A stretch of DNA of 64,000 nucleotides, taken from positions 4,588,001 to 4,652,000 of the forward strand of contig NC_063017.1 in the NCBI RefSeq assembly GCF_020509005.1. Direction: 5' to 3'. A program made the position numbers and the translations under genes. This document shows, piece after piece, positions 44,758 to 55,845 of the stretch. A model generated the notes under the pieces. That model did no database searches, was not told the DNA's origin, and worked only from the letters and a program-made list of their open reading frames with translations. The DNA is from Fulvia fulva (Eukaryota; Ascomycota; Dothideomycetes; Mycosphaerellales; Mycosphaerellaceae). Position 1 is the first letter of the stretch. Each line of letters opens with the position of its first letter.

Positions 44758-47551
44758 CTAGTGCCCGCCTCCCTTCCGGAACCTCAGAAGCTCGCTCAAG
44801 CTCTGTAGAGAGCAACCGTGCTGCAAGAATTCGTGGCGGCCAAGTTCCTCGGCTGTTGCTCGGCTCTTAACATCCACGCATAAGCAGACACTGAGGAAGG
44901 CCTTGAGCTCCTTCGAAAGCTTCTCCGGCTTCTTCAGCCTGGGAGTACCGTTTGTCGCGATCAAGTAAAGAGCCTTCAGCGGCTCCTCGTTAAGGTATGG
45001 AGGTTCTGATTCTATCATCTCAATCGCCATGATGCCGAGAGACCAGATGTCGACCTTGCTGCCGTACTCCTTTTGCTTCACCACTTCAGGTGCCATCCAG
45101 TAGGGAGTTCCGACCATTGTTGCTCGCTTAGAGCGCTGTTCCGTGAGTTTGGCACAGAAGCCGAAATCTGTAATCTTCACCGCGCCACGGGATGAGAGCA
45201 GGACATTGTCAGACTTGATATCTCGGTGTATGATGTTTTGGGCGTGCAGGTGGATGAGACCCTTGCATGTCTGTCTTTTTGTTAGCATGGACCTCAAGTC
45301 TAGCCCGGATTACCACACTTACCTCAAAGCATATTGTCGCGATCTGCTCTTCTGAAATAGAAGGGTTGTTGTCGATGACATCGGTCAGCGCGCCACCCTC
45401 CATGAACTCCATCACAACCCAAAGTTCGAAAGTCTCTTCCTGCAGAAACGCATCCAAGAAGTTTACAATGTTGTCGTGTCGACTTTCCTTCATGACAATG
45501 ATTTCGTTGACAATCAACTCCTTCCTGGGCTGCGACCTGAGATCCATCTGCTTGATCGCAACTTGTGTTCTGGGGCCGTACTGTGCGATAAGATCCTTTG
45601 CTGTTTTGCTTGGAGCGCTCTCGCGGATGCGCGCAACATATACAGATCCGGAAGCACCCTGACCAATCTTCTTCTGCTTGTTATAGCTTTCGAGAGGGTT
45701 AGACAGGGTCACCACGGAACGTAAGCGGTCCATGACCTGGGCATCTGACATGGCGCTCATGCGAACTTCCTTCTGTGATTTCTCGGCGGGATCTTTCTTT
45801 GTTAGTGCCATCTCAGCTTGCTTGACCGCGTCCTTAGGCTGGCCAGTTGGCTGTTTAGTGGCAACATTGAGAGGCTTGACTTGCTGCGAGGGCTGCTTCT
45901 GGTGGTCATTACCAGAGCCCGATGGCTTGCGTGTGAGTGGCTGGTCTTTCTTCGCATCTGAGGAAGGTGACGCTTGTTTGGCTATGTGAGGAGAAGAAGT
46001 GTTAGCGGTGAGCTGCTTTGCAGGAGAAGGACCTTTCGAACCATTTTGTGACCCAGGAGGCGCTGGAGCAGCCCGTTGCGCCTGTAGGTTCCGCAGCGGC
46101 AATTGACTGCCAGACTGGCCACTCTTGCTATTTGCAGGTGCTGGTGGTGCAGGCCTTGTCGCGTTGTATCTGCTTTGCCCATTGCCTGGACTTGCGTCTC
46201 GCGATGTATCCGAGCTATAGCCACCTCCGACTTCCTGCTTCGCAAGAGGAATCTTATTTTTCGGTAGCGAATCATTGTATTCTCGATCCTCCTGCTCCCT
46301 GCGCTTTCGTTCTTGGTCTTCCTCGTTTCTTCTTCGCTCAGACTCCGCGCGTCTTCGCTGCTCTTCTTGCTTTCTTCGTCGCTCGTCGTCGGTCTGTGCG
46401 CCGCTGGGTGCGGTATCTGCTCGCTTAGGCGCTCCATATCGATCAGCTGCATCTCGTGAGTTAGGGTAACCCGCTTGAAAGTCAGTCGCGCTGCTCATAC
46501 CACTCTGATAGCTGTCCTGTCTGTTCATCCCCGGTGGCTGTGGCCTTGGTGGCGCAACGCTGTTGCCAGTAGAGTATCCCAGCTGCTTCTCGCGATTGTC
46601 TCCGGCGCTTGGTGTGGGCGTAAGTGAAGCGTATCGTGTAGGATCGTCACTTCGTACTTGGAGCTTATCCGTATAGAACTGCAGCACTTCCATGACGGCC
46701 TGGGGGTTCTTCTGCATGTCATCCTTGGTCAATGCTGAGCCTTTGAGCAGCCTTTCCCACTCCACCGGCAGTCCCACGAATCCACCCGTGACCGGGTCGA
46801 AGCCAACATGAACACGATGTGAGAAGCCTGTCGGGTGTGATACGCCTCCCATTTGCGGACATCTGTCGTACACACTGTCCATCCAGTTGTATACGTCCGT
46901 GTCTGAGTCGAATTTCAGAATCCATATCTTGTTTCCCTCCTTGGTCAGCTCCACGCTGAAGGGGTAATTGTCTGAGCGAGTGACGTGCGATACGTCGCGC
47001 AGCATGATCGTGTTGGACACTTTGCCACTCTTGTCAGACTTCAGGAAATCGAGCTGTTTCTCCCGAAGCACCAGAAAACGATCGTTCCAGAACACCTTCA
47101 TGAAGCCTCCGCCTTCTTCCTTGACCTTCGCCCAGCCGTCTCTGATGACTGTCATTTCGCCGTTGCTCGTTTCGGAGCGACCAAGGGATGTCTGCGAGGG
47201 CGATGCTATCGAATTGCCGGAGCCATTGTTCATATGTGTGAGGTTGGGATTCCCTGGGGTGTTGAAGACGTTCGGGGTGAGAGTGACCTTGGGACGCTCT
47301 GATGGTGGCTTCGGCGCAGGGCCAGGGTTCATGAACTGGTCGGGCCTGTATAGCCTGCAGTGGTGTCAGTACACATGTTCCATGGCGCCGACCCCTCCCT
47401 CGAGCTCGATTGAGCTTGCCGTGTGCTGCCATGGCGCGGCACGCCTCCAGCTGTGTCTTGAGCGCACGTCGCACGCACGCGCAAGCACCATCGCATAGTG
47501 TGCGCGAGAAGCGGGAGAGGTCAAGACTCACGTGTTTTGTCCGTTCGCCAT
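44758..47551 (-). CDS. CLA4: PAK-family kinase CLA4
   Basis: Minus-strand exons 47551-47532 (20 bases, encoding MANGQN and part of T), 47354-45323 and 45270-44758 give 854 aa. A PH domain lies at about residues 70-180 ([20 protein letters not shown]...). A CRIB motif follows at about 190-210 ([20 protein letters not shown]). After a long Pro/Gln/Ser-rich linker comes the Ser/Thr kinase domain with [31 protein letters not shown] and [15 protein letters not shown]-kinase is the diagnostic order for Cla4-type p21-activated kinases, effectors of Cdc42 and Rac in polarity, septation and hyphal growth. Splicing at 45322-45271 restores [20 protein letters not shown]. The 177-base first intron is long for this window. 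Confidence 0.9.
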
Positions 47552-48692
47552 TGCTGCCGTTGTTTATGCGCTCGCGGGCCTCCAAGAGCGCCGACCAGGT
47601 GGTGGTTGTGGCCTGACCGTCTCCGCTGGGTGTGCCGTTTCGCAGCGTCGTGTCGATATGGATGTTTCGCGCGTGCGTCGAGTGTGGTGGTTGTATGAGA
47701 GTCAACGCGCAGAGGTGCGGCGCGGACTGTGTGCTGGGTATGCAGTCAGGTCGCAGGCAGGGCAGGTTGGAGCCCAAGGTTTCCCTGTAACAGGGATGGC
47801 GGCGCGGTGCTGAGCCGGCGGATGATGATCGCTCTTCTTTATCGATGTGTTGACAATAGCGGGCGCCAGCAATAAGGGATACGGTTGTGAACAGCTGCTT
47901 TGAGCCGGTGGACGCAGACTGGACGCAGTGTTCACGCCGACAGCTTGTACCTAGGTAGTGCAAGATCAATGTTTCGCAGGGACCTTTCGAGTTTCACAGG
48001 CACGTCTTAGCGCCTGCCTTGTCGACTGCGTATTCCCGATGGGGCGTGACTGTTGGGATGCTTGATTCCAATCGACAGCGCCAACGTGCTCCTGCAATAC
48101 ATGTACACTGACCCGGTGCTGCATCTGCGTGGGGATGTCGTCCAATCCAAGACAACTTCCGCCACGGAGCGCACACACAAAGGAGATGCACCCTGACTCG
48201 CGACCCAACTTCAATTTTCCCTGATGAGAAGCTCCTCAAGCATGCCAATTGCTGAGAATGTATCGTGACTGCAGCAAGCACAGAGCATCTATCCCAGTCA
48301 CCTGCGTCGACGACCACGCCACATCTGTCGGATGACTCCGCCTACAGCTAAACATACGCAGCAAGGTGCATCCTCGCAGTGTGTCAGTCCATGCAAGAGC
48401 CATGTGCACTGGTTGGCGAAGAACCCCTCAACATGCCCGCATCACTTGGCATCATGCTAGTAATTGGAGAGAGCATTTTTCCATACGCGTCCGTACCGAA
48501 GCTATGAGTTCGGGACGCCGAGTTTAACCGGCAATGGCCTTGAACTATGAAATAAGGACCACACGACAGTGGCTGATATGCTCCAACTGGCGCTATGGCA
48601 CCTGGCCAGGCCCTGGCACTTCAGCACCTCAGAACGCCATGTCCTCCTCGAAGCATACCCTCATCGTTGTCCATACTTCATCCTCGCAGCAC
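47552..48692. other. intergenic region
   Basis: Promoter of CLA4 (minus strand) and 3' flank of the SANT-like gene. The long minus-strand frame reaching 47969 is a shadow of CLA4 exon 2 and its leader. No gene supported. Confidence 0.5.
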
Positions 48693-49133
48693 CTAAACCA
48701 TCTCCTCCTCACCACTCTCCTCCTTCTCCTCGCTCTTCACCTTCTTACTCGGACTCTCCTCATCATCCTTCTCACCCTCCCCATCTTCACCCGCAGCTTT
48801 CTTCGCCTTACGCTTGCCCGTGCTACTCTTCTCCCCAACCGCCTTCTTCGCCGCTCCCTTGTTAACCGGAGTCTTCACCCCACCTTCACCACCACCAGCA
48901 TCATCCTGCTTGCCGAAATTTTCCTCCGCTTCTTTGCGGATCTTCTTTGTGTAGCGCTGTCTGCAGGAAGTGTTAGTGAGGGCGTGGAGGGGGAGGTTCA
49001 TGGAGGTCAGAGGAAGGACTGAAGTCTGGGCCCATGAGGGCGGCGACTTTCTTGTAGTCGATGGCGCTCGGGGCGGCGGTGTGGATGATGGTGAGGAGGA
49101 GGCGTTTGTCGAGAGCGTCGTCCCAGTTGACCA
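48693..49133 (-). CDS. small SANT/Myb-like protein, splice unresolved
   Basis: Exon 1 starts at 49133 (MVNWDDALDKRLLLTIIHTA, DYKKVAALMGPDFS), the short Myb/SANT-like start common in small fungal nuclear proteins. The second part, from about 48960 to the stop at 48693, reads QRYTKKIRKEAEENFG and continues into a Lys/Glu-rich tail with KKVKSEEKEE. A branch point (CACTAAC) and acceptor (CCTGCAG, ending near 48961) are present. However, no canonical GT donor links exon 1 to exon 2 in phase: the only GT after DFS would break the frame. Either an unusual donor is used or a small sequence change exists. Likely about 130-140 aa and nuclear. DNA binding is inference. Confidence 0.5.
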   Translation of the reverse strand, partial: WSTGTTLSTNASSSPSSTPPPRAPSTTRKSPPSWAQTSVLPLTSMNLPLHALTNTSCRQRYTKKIRKEAEENFGKQDDAGGGEGGVKTPVNKGAAKKAVGEKSSTGKRKAKKAAGEDGEGEKDDEESPSKKVKSEEKEESGEEEMV

Positions 49134-49371
49134 TGGTTGCGGTATTGGGTGGGTGGTAGAGAAGTGTGATGGTGTGGAGTGAGCGGTAGTGCTTGGGAGT
49201 GTTGTGGTCGAAGTTTGGTAGTCGTGTGGTGTGGTTTGTAGAGCAAGAGGAGGAATTGGAGGAGAAGTAGGTTTAAGTAGGCGTCTTCATGTGAGATTGT
49301 GATTCTGAAACTGAAGTGAGCTTATGACAATAGGCAGCCACCTAGCATTGGAGCGCGTTTGCATTCACTGG

Positions 49372-49410
<39 letters not shown>

Positions 49411-49631
49411 AAACGCTGAGTGTGTGCACTCTTCCTGCGCCTCGTGAAAGCACCATCGCACTGCTGGTCCCTGTCTTTTGATCTTAACAACGCGATGATC
49501 GTCGTGCATGATCGTGCTATGGTCGACATGCTTAAAGAGAACGGAGGGGATCAAATCGAGTAATGTTACAGGCTGGTGTCATTCGTGGTACGTAACGCTA
49601 GAATTTGCTCATTATGCATCGCATCGTTCAA
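49134..49631. other. intergenic region with a TC microsatellite
   Basis: Upstream of the SANT-like gene and downstream of the derlin gene, both on the minus strand. It contains a dinucleotide repeat at 49378-49408. No gene supported. Confidence 0.5.
49378..49408. repeat. (TC)n microsatellite
   Basis: About 15 uninterrupted TC units, preceded by a broken extension (TCTCTG). Lies between genes. Confidence 0.95.
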
Positions 49632-50814
49632 TCATTCTCCTCCGAGTCGTCGACCACTACCTCTGCTGGTCCATGACGAGCCACTTGCCCATCCACCTCC
49701 GCTTCCAGTCTGGTTCTGTGAAGCAGTCTGGCCAGGACCCCCAGCTCTGCCAGCAAAGGCAGTACCGTAGGTTCGTCCTTGACCGGCTCCAGCAGGTGCA
49801 GCGAATTGCTTCTGAATCCATTGCGGCACCTGGATGAGCTTCGGTCCGCCGCCAAACTGTGGCCATATGCGGTCGAAGAAGTCATAGAGATGAGCTGCCA
49901 AGATACCGGTGGCCTGAACCAAGGTGGCGTACTGGCCAGCCATGAGGTATGTGATGGCGAGCGATGCGTAGGGTAGGTACTTCGCCGGCATCTGCACGAT
50001 GAAGAACTGGACAACTCTGTTCGGATCATCTTGTGCGAAGGTGTAGATGAGTGCCATGCTCAGTGGGTTGAGCAGCGTGATGCCGCCGAGGTAGAAACCT
50101 CCAGTGAGCTGTTTGGCGTCAGCAGACAGCCTAACAAGAAGCTATGCAGCAAGCAGCAATGTTCAAAACGAAGATATGTTAGGTCCAATAACCACCAGCA
50201 TCCAAATGATTCAGGAAGACAGTTTTCTCAACATGGAATCCATCCCACACTCCACGAACGCTCTTTATGTTTTGCGAATGACGAACGCCGCAGATTGCAG
50301 GAGTAATCTCCCTCGATTCCAGGAACCGTGACCAGCATGTCTGACTGGCCCGGGCAGATATATCGAGGTTGAGTTGTGTTTGGGGAAGGAAAGAGAGTAG
50401 TGGTACAAGAGAAGAAAGAACGATGCGTCTTGCTTACCAAGATGACAGTCGACACGAACAGGATGTAGAAGGCGTAGGCGCCTGGTGCGCTGAACCGTGG
50501 TGAGCCAGTCTCAAGCTTGCTGCTGTAGTGGTATAGGAAGAACGGGTCCATTATCAAGGACAGTTGCGGTCCGGTGACGAAGAAGCTGGTCACGAGACGC
50601 CATATCTGTGGCAGCTGTCTGAGGGTGAGGATGTAGTCCGAGAGGAAGATGACCCACATCAGACTATAGAGTCCCAAGTGGCCAGGTACTGAAATGAGAA
50701 CGGTCGCGGCTGTGATGGTTCTACTTAGCATCAGAATCTGCGCGTGAAGCCCATGGACGCGCTTGCTTACCTCGAGATCGGCGGCGCCGCCCAAAATGTT
50801 TCCTGGAAAGACAT
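49632..50814 (-). CDS. derlin (Der1-like ERAD protein)
   Basis: Minus-strand exons 50814-50771, 50720-50438 and 50108-49632 give 267 aa. The product begins MSFQETFWAAPPISRTITAA, followed by LRQLPQIWRLVTSFFVTGP, multiple membrane segments and LYDFFDRIWPQFGGGPKL, which are derlin/Der1 family landmarks. The C-terminal tail is Gly/Ser/Gln-rich. Derlins are rhomboid pseudoproteases of the ER that help extract misfolded proteins for degradation. Intron 2 (50437-50109, about 329 bases) is much longer than other introns here. The join leaves TVIL-LTGGFY, slightly shorter than in other derlins, so a tiny extra exon inside that intron is possible. Which derlin paralogue (Der1 or Dfm1) is not settled. 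Confidence 0.85.
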
Positions 50815-51105
50815 GATGAGTGTGTGATGGAGTTGTGTATCAGTTCTGGCGGTGTTGAGACGCAGCAGAAGATCTGCGCTCGTGAGGGCGAAAGAAAGTG
50901 GTTGAAGCAAACTTGTCTTCTTTCTAAATTTGAGGCGGATCGGCAGTCGGAGGCAAGCGCGACCAAGGACCCACGTGACGTGACTTCCGCCAAGCCTCCC
51001 ACACGACTTTGAAAGCTTTCGAGACATCCTACTCCGAGATTTGAGAGTACAGGCACGCCGCCAACAGCACCACATCTCTTTTTCCTTTCATCTACGACCG
51101 CAATC
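50815..51105. promoter_or_regulatory. divergent promoter, derlin/eS1
   Basis: 291 bases between the starts of the derlin gene (minus) and the ribosomal protein gene (plus). The last 50 bases before 51106 are CT-rich (TCTCTTTTTCCTTTCATC), typical of fungal ribosomal protein leaders. Confidence 0.5.
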
Positions 51106-52048
51106 ATGGCTGTCGGAAAGAACAAGAGATTGTCCAAGGGCAAGAAGGGCCTGAAGAAGCGCACCGACCCATTCGCCAGGAAGGACTGGTTTTCCGTCAA
51201 GGCCCCATCGACCTTTGCCATTCGCGAGTACGCCTTCCCATACCACACATTACCCTGCACGAGATCGAGAGAGATATGCGATGAGGACATGCGAGGAAAG
51301 CGCGATCATGAAGGTGTACTAATTGATGTGGCAGTGTCGGCAAGACCCTCGTGAACCGCACCACTGGTCTCAAGAACGCCAACGACGCACTCAAGGGCCG
51401 CATCTTCGAGGTCTCCCTCGCCGATCTCCAGAAGGATGAGGACCACGCTTTCCGCAAGGTCAAGCTGCGCGTCGACGAGGTCCAGGGCAAGAACTGCCTG
51501 ACCAACTTCCACGGTCTCGACTTCACCTCCGACAAGCTGCGCTCGCTCGTCCGCAAGTGGCAGACCCTCATCGAGGCCAACGTCGTGGTCAAGACTACCG
51601 ACGACTACCTCCTCCGTCTTTTCTGCATTGCCTTCACCAAGAGGCGGCCAAACCAGATCAAGAAGACCACATACGCACGATCGTCGCAAATCCGAGCAAT
51701 CCGCAAGAAGATGACCGATATCATGTCGCGTGAGGCACAGAGCTGCACCCTCAGCCAGCTTACCACCAAGCTGATCCCAGAGGTTATCGGCCGTGAGATC
51801 GAGAAGAGCACCCAGGGCATCTACCCCCTCCAGAACGTACGTGGAAACAGTATAAGAAACAGCTTGGCATGAAGGGCATACACTAACAAACACTTCAGGT
51901 CCACGTCCGCAAGGTCAAGCTCCTCAAGGCACCCAAGTTCGACCTCGGCAACCTCCTCTCGCTCCACGGCGAGTCCTCCACCGACGACTCTGGCCAGAAG
52001 GTCGAGGGTAACCGCGAGTTCAAGGAGACCGTCCTCGAGAACGTGTAA
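51106..52048 (+). CDS. RPS1: 40S ribosomal protein eS1
   Basis: Exons 51106-51227, 51335-51836 and 51899-52048 give 257 aa, the normal length for eS1 (S1/S3a). The start [20 protein letters not shown] is the canonical basic N-terminus. [40 protein letters not shown] and [20 protein letters not shown] are strongly conserved. It is part of the small subunit near the mRNA exit. Intron 1 (107 bases, GTACGC donor) interrupts codon 41. Intron 2 is 62 bases. Codon use is highly biased to C-ending codons, as expected for a highly expressed gene. Confidence 0.95.
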
Positions 52049-52317
52049 GCAGTTGGCACACTGTTACATGGGCTAGTATTGGGCGAGACGGTTGTCTTTT
52101 TGCGACGTAGAGGCGTTTTGAGAACAGGGCAATGAGGATGCATAGCGCATGATAGCAGCGCACTAGGCCATTATGCAGATTCTGTGAAACGCTTCAAAAA
52201 TGCATGACGCTTCTCATGTCAGTCACAAGTTCCAAGACCAATGCCATGAAAAAGAGAAGCGAGGATGATTGCAACGAGGACTATGGACAGTAAAAAGTAC
52301 GACGAGGTCATGACGGT

Positions 52318-53835
52318 TCAGCCTTCGATTAGATTGGGACTATCAAAGCAGCCATACCCCTTCACCACACCCATCTCCTTTACCTCCTCCGGCTTAGTCT
52401 TGAAGGTCCAGCCCGCCATACCATTCGACAAAACCTTCACACCGTCCTGTTTCCGCTCCCACAAACACGTACCCAGTATACCAAGCTCGCTAACAACAGA
52501 TCCCTGATAGATCCCACCAACCATCATCAACAACCCCTCCTGCTTCGGTGGCTGGATCCTCTCCATCAAAACATACCCCCTTCCCCCCCAATCCCGCTCA
52601 GGCACCGTCTCCAGAAAATAAGGTATATCCTCACCGTAAACATTATTCCCTCCGCCCTCGAGATTCGGCTTGAGGATGTAATGCCTCGCCATCTCAAACT
52701 TCATCGCTCGCGCCCTGGCTTCGGAGATCTCCAAAGTATGCACGGGCATGAACGTCCCTCGCACTCGTGCGGCCTTCTCGGGAGACAGAAACCGTTCCAC
52801 CGCACCGGGTTTTGTGAGAGCTTGCTTGCTGCACTGCCTTGAATGTCGTGAGATGTGTCAGAACATCTGGACACTTGATCGCACGAGATGACTCGAGACG
52901 TAGACGGGCTTGAAGGCCGGACGAGTCGTACTCGGTGGCTTGGTAGCCGGCGCGGTAGTATATTACGCTGACTTCGATGCGGGACCCGGGAGTGCTGGGT
53001 TGTGGGTGGAAGTGGAGGGTGCGGTCGTCGGAGAGAGTGGTGCGGTTGAGGATGTTTTGCCATTCACAGCGGTAGCATGGGGTGTCTCTGCCCCAGAGAC
53101 TGTATTCGATGGGTCTTTCGTCGGTGATGTTGAAGTTGTTGGGTTGCACGATCGTGAGGATGCAGGTTTGTTTCGGGGTGGTGTTTGGGGTGGTGTATGC
53201 TTTGTGTGCTTGGTGCAAGATCTTCACCAGACTCTGGGTGTTGTCCTTGCGAACTAGATAGCCACTAGGGGAAGACGTCTGCTTCTGGTCAGATGAGATG
53301 GCGAATGAGAAAGTGCTCTACGAAGACTACCTACCTGACTGCCAGCACCCGTTCGCCGTAAATGCCGATGCATACCAGCAACACGCTCAGCATGACAAGC
53401 GCCAGCCACCGAGAATGTATTCATCTCCACCTGCTTCAACGCCCGATCCTCTTCGACAGCATGCAACATATAATCCGAGCGAAATATCCCACACACAACA
53501 GGCTGTACAACACCAGCTTTCTTGAACTCCAGCCATACACCCCAAAGAGCAGCAAAGAACACATCATGCTCCAAAAGCGGTCCCAGAGTCTCGAACAGCC
53601 AGTCTTCATCGTTTGCAACTTTCACGTATAGCTCGTTGAAGATGGATTGGAGGTCCTTGGCAGTTTGGAAGCCCTTAGACGGGAGGGGAGTGGGAATAAG
53701 GCTGACGTTTACAGGCCGGGCAGTAACTGTTGATTCGGTCTCGTAACCAACCATCTTGAGGAGGGAGCCATGTGTGATCTGATAGTCCTTGACTTCTGAT
53801 GCGAGGAGGTCGATCTCGTCGTCGGTTGGAGCCAT
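52318..53835 (-). pseudogene. GSH2: glutathione synthetase, frameshifted by 4-base duplication
   Basis: Minus strand. Exon 1 is 53835-53335, followed by a 50-base intron (GTAGGT...GACCAG), then 53284 to 52318. Family landmarks: FRSDYMLH, LKQVEMNTFS, IEVSVIYYRAGYQ, RAIKCPDVLTHLTTFKAVQQ, then in another frame LTKPGAVERFLSPEK, ILKPNLEGGGNNVYGEDI (the glycine-rich ATP loop) and a normal C-terminus. GSH2 joins glycine to gamma-glutamylcysteine to make glutathione. The frame changes between KAVQQ and LTKPG at 52821-52828, where CTTG (CAAG on the coding strand) is present twice in tandem. Counting one copy gives a continuous protein of the usual length (about 487 aa). As written the product would stop shortly after the shift and lose the ATP-grasp C-terminal part. 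Either a true disabling mutation or an assembly/sequencing error; other copies of the gene cannot be excluded. Confidence 0.85.
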
Positions 53836-54150
53836 ATCCTGGGTGAATCGTCTCAGAGTGGCCTGAATTCGCGGTCCCTGTCGAACTGTGGCCTCCAGTG
53901 CAGGCGTAGGGCAAGAGTGAACTGAGGTTGTCCAATGCAGGTCAAGTGTGATCCTGATGACGTCTTGGCTGTCGGTCGAACTTTGGTGAGACCTCGTGTT
54001 GTCTCGCAGATCCTGGTTGTCGTTGGATTCTGATCGTGGCTGAGGTGGGCAAGGTATATGCGACTGCCTCTCAAGGCTGAAGTTTCTAAAAGTTTGTATT
54101 ACTAGGGCATGTAGCGCTATGAAGATGAACGCACATGATAGGAAGTACCC
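53836..54150. other. intergenic region between tandem minus-strand genes
   Basis: Promoter of GSH2 and 3' flank of the next gene. A short minus-strand frame (53853-54074) is not supported. Confidence 0.45.
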
Positions 54151-55470
54151 TCACAATGCCTTATCCCAAACGTCTTCCTCGCCACGTGTTGCTTGGAACT
54201 CCCTGGAGGATCTTGAGACTCTGCAATTGCTGCCACCTGCGCCAGCAGGCGCCTCCTTTCGATTTGACTTGCCATAGTCCCTCATAATGCGCATGAGTCG
54301 CACCGCATCTGGTGTATGCTGGAGCTTGCCGAATGCTTGCGAAGCCATGCACTTCACAGCCGCCTCTTTCGATTGGAAAGGCATCAGCCATACTATCGAC
54401 TTCTCGCCTTGGTATGCTGTAATCTCAGAAGCTTCGTTGAAGATGTCAGTCGCTCCTGAGATGCTTAGTCGTTCTATAGCACTTGCTTCGAGGCCTGTGT
54501 TACAGGTGTTAGTCATGATTCGGAGACTGTGGCTTGGGTATTGCAGTACTCACCGCCCTCTTTAGTTGCATCTGACATGAGCTCTTCGTACACGATCATG
54601 TATTGGCCAGACTGCTCAGTGGGTGTCAAAAGCTCTTGATCTGTAAAATCAGAACCACATCTCAACCTGAAGTCCTCAAAGACGCCATGGCGAGCTTTGT
54701 GCTGTATTCGTAGATGCTCGCTGTTCATCCGCCAGCGCTGTGCCGCAGCCTCGCCTTCGCACTTCGCATACGTCAAGTGCTTTTCTTCGTTGTGCGGTGA
54801 GATGAATCCAGTCTCTGGTATGAATCCTTCTTGGTCGCTCAAGAAGGGTGCGATCTTGGTACAGTGTGCTCCCGCCACTGCATTTTTGCTAGCAGGAAAG
54901 GTCGCTTCGAAGATGACGATGAACGTTGTAAAGGGATGCTGCGAAAGGGTCTTGCTGATGTGATACTTACCTTTGCTGCGTCTATGGAGGTTCTTTTGTA
55001 CTCGACATGGTGCACCATATTCCACATCCTGTTCGCGAAGGCATCTTGCCAAGCCTCCCGAGTGATGGAATTGAGCACGATGTTTCGGGGGCAGGTGGTT
55101 GATTCCATGTCGTGGCAGAGGGCAGAATCGCGCTGACTGAGGCATGACCAGCTGCCATGGCCAAGTACTGGCCAGCCAACAGATAGCTGGAGGTAAGTTG
55201 CGGTACAATCTCCAACCAGGCAGGATCCGCCAAAGAGGAGCTGAGAGAAAGCGGCGTCTTGCGCACGGCACATTGTACCACGTGGAGCTCTGGAAGGTGT
55301 CCCTCACAATTCGTAGCTATCATTCCGCGTCCTGAGTCCTGGTGTGGTGTGCGAGTGCCGGCTTTTGTGACGTACGCTCGATTATTCCTGCCTCCATGGA
55401 GAACGACACGGGGCAGCCGTGGCTCCCATGCTGCAGTATCCTTCAGGAATGCCATAGACGTCAGGGACAA
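54151..55470 (-). CDS. unknown multi-exon protein, model uncertain
   Basis: The last two exons are convincing: one ending at 54554 (…EELMSDATKEG, GTGAGT donor) and one from 54494 to the stop at 54151 (LEASAIERLSISGATDIFNE … EEDVWDKAL). They join in phase over a 59-base intron with a TAACAC branch point. Upstream, coding-like stretches are seen in two other frames: LADPAWLEIVPQLTSSYLLA-type sequence near 55220-55150, and STTCPRNIVLNSITREAWQD with NRMWNMVHHVEYKR near 55110-54985. I could not connect these with standard splice sites. A GTAAGT donor at 54970 and a CTAG acceptor at 54889 exist, but the phases do not agree with both flanks. No domain is recognised. The region may be a gene with unusual splicing or one damaged by frameshifts. 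Confidence 0.45.
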
Positions 55471-55845
55471 ATGACGGTTGATGGGAAAGAAGACGGCTGC
55501 GATGTTTTCACCACGCGCCAGTATCGCAGTCCCAGTTGATGTCGGTGCCGTTGGCCGTTTGTATGTACTATCGGATACTGTATATCAACATTGTCTGACA
55601 AGCTCCGATGCCATTCGCAGTTCTGCGATGGAAACGCATGGCGATGTCGATGTCGTGAGACGTGAAGTCACCGAATGAAGCTTCGACGTTTCTCAAGATC
55701 AGCTCCAGCTTCAGCTTCACACCCTCAAGATTTTCTCTCACCAAGTCACTGAACAGCAAGAGTACCACACATCCTGACATCAATCTTGAAGAACTGAGCT
55801 CCATCGTCGATAACCTTACACGAAAGCATCATCATCATCATCGAC
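55471..55845. promoter_or_regulatory. upstream region of HAM1
   Basis: Between the uncertain minus-strand gene and HAM1. The final 100 bases are CA/TC-rich leader-like sequence. No gene supported. Confidence 0.4.

Noticed and set aside
47034..47969. A minus-strand frame of 311 codons upstream of CLA4
   Set aside because: Half of it overlaps CLA4 exon 2 in another frame and the rest lies in the leader and intron. No conserved features.
54971..55307. A continuous minus-strand frame (MRDTFQSSTWYNV...) through the uncertain gene
   Set aside because: Its first half is Arg/Pro/His-rich and competes with more protein-like sequence in the other two frames, so it appears to be a shadow.
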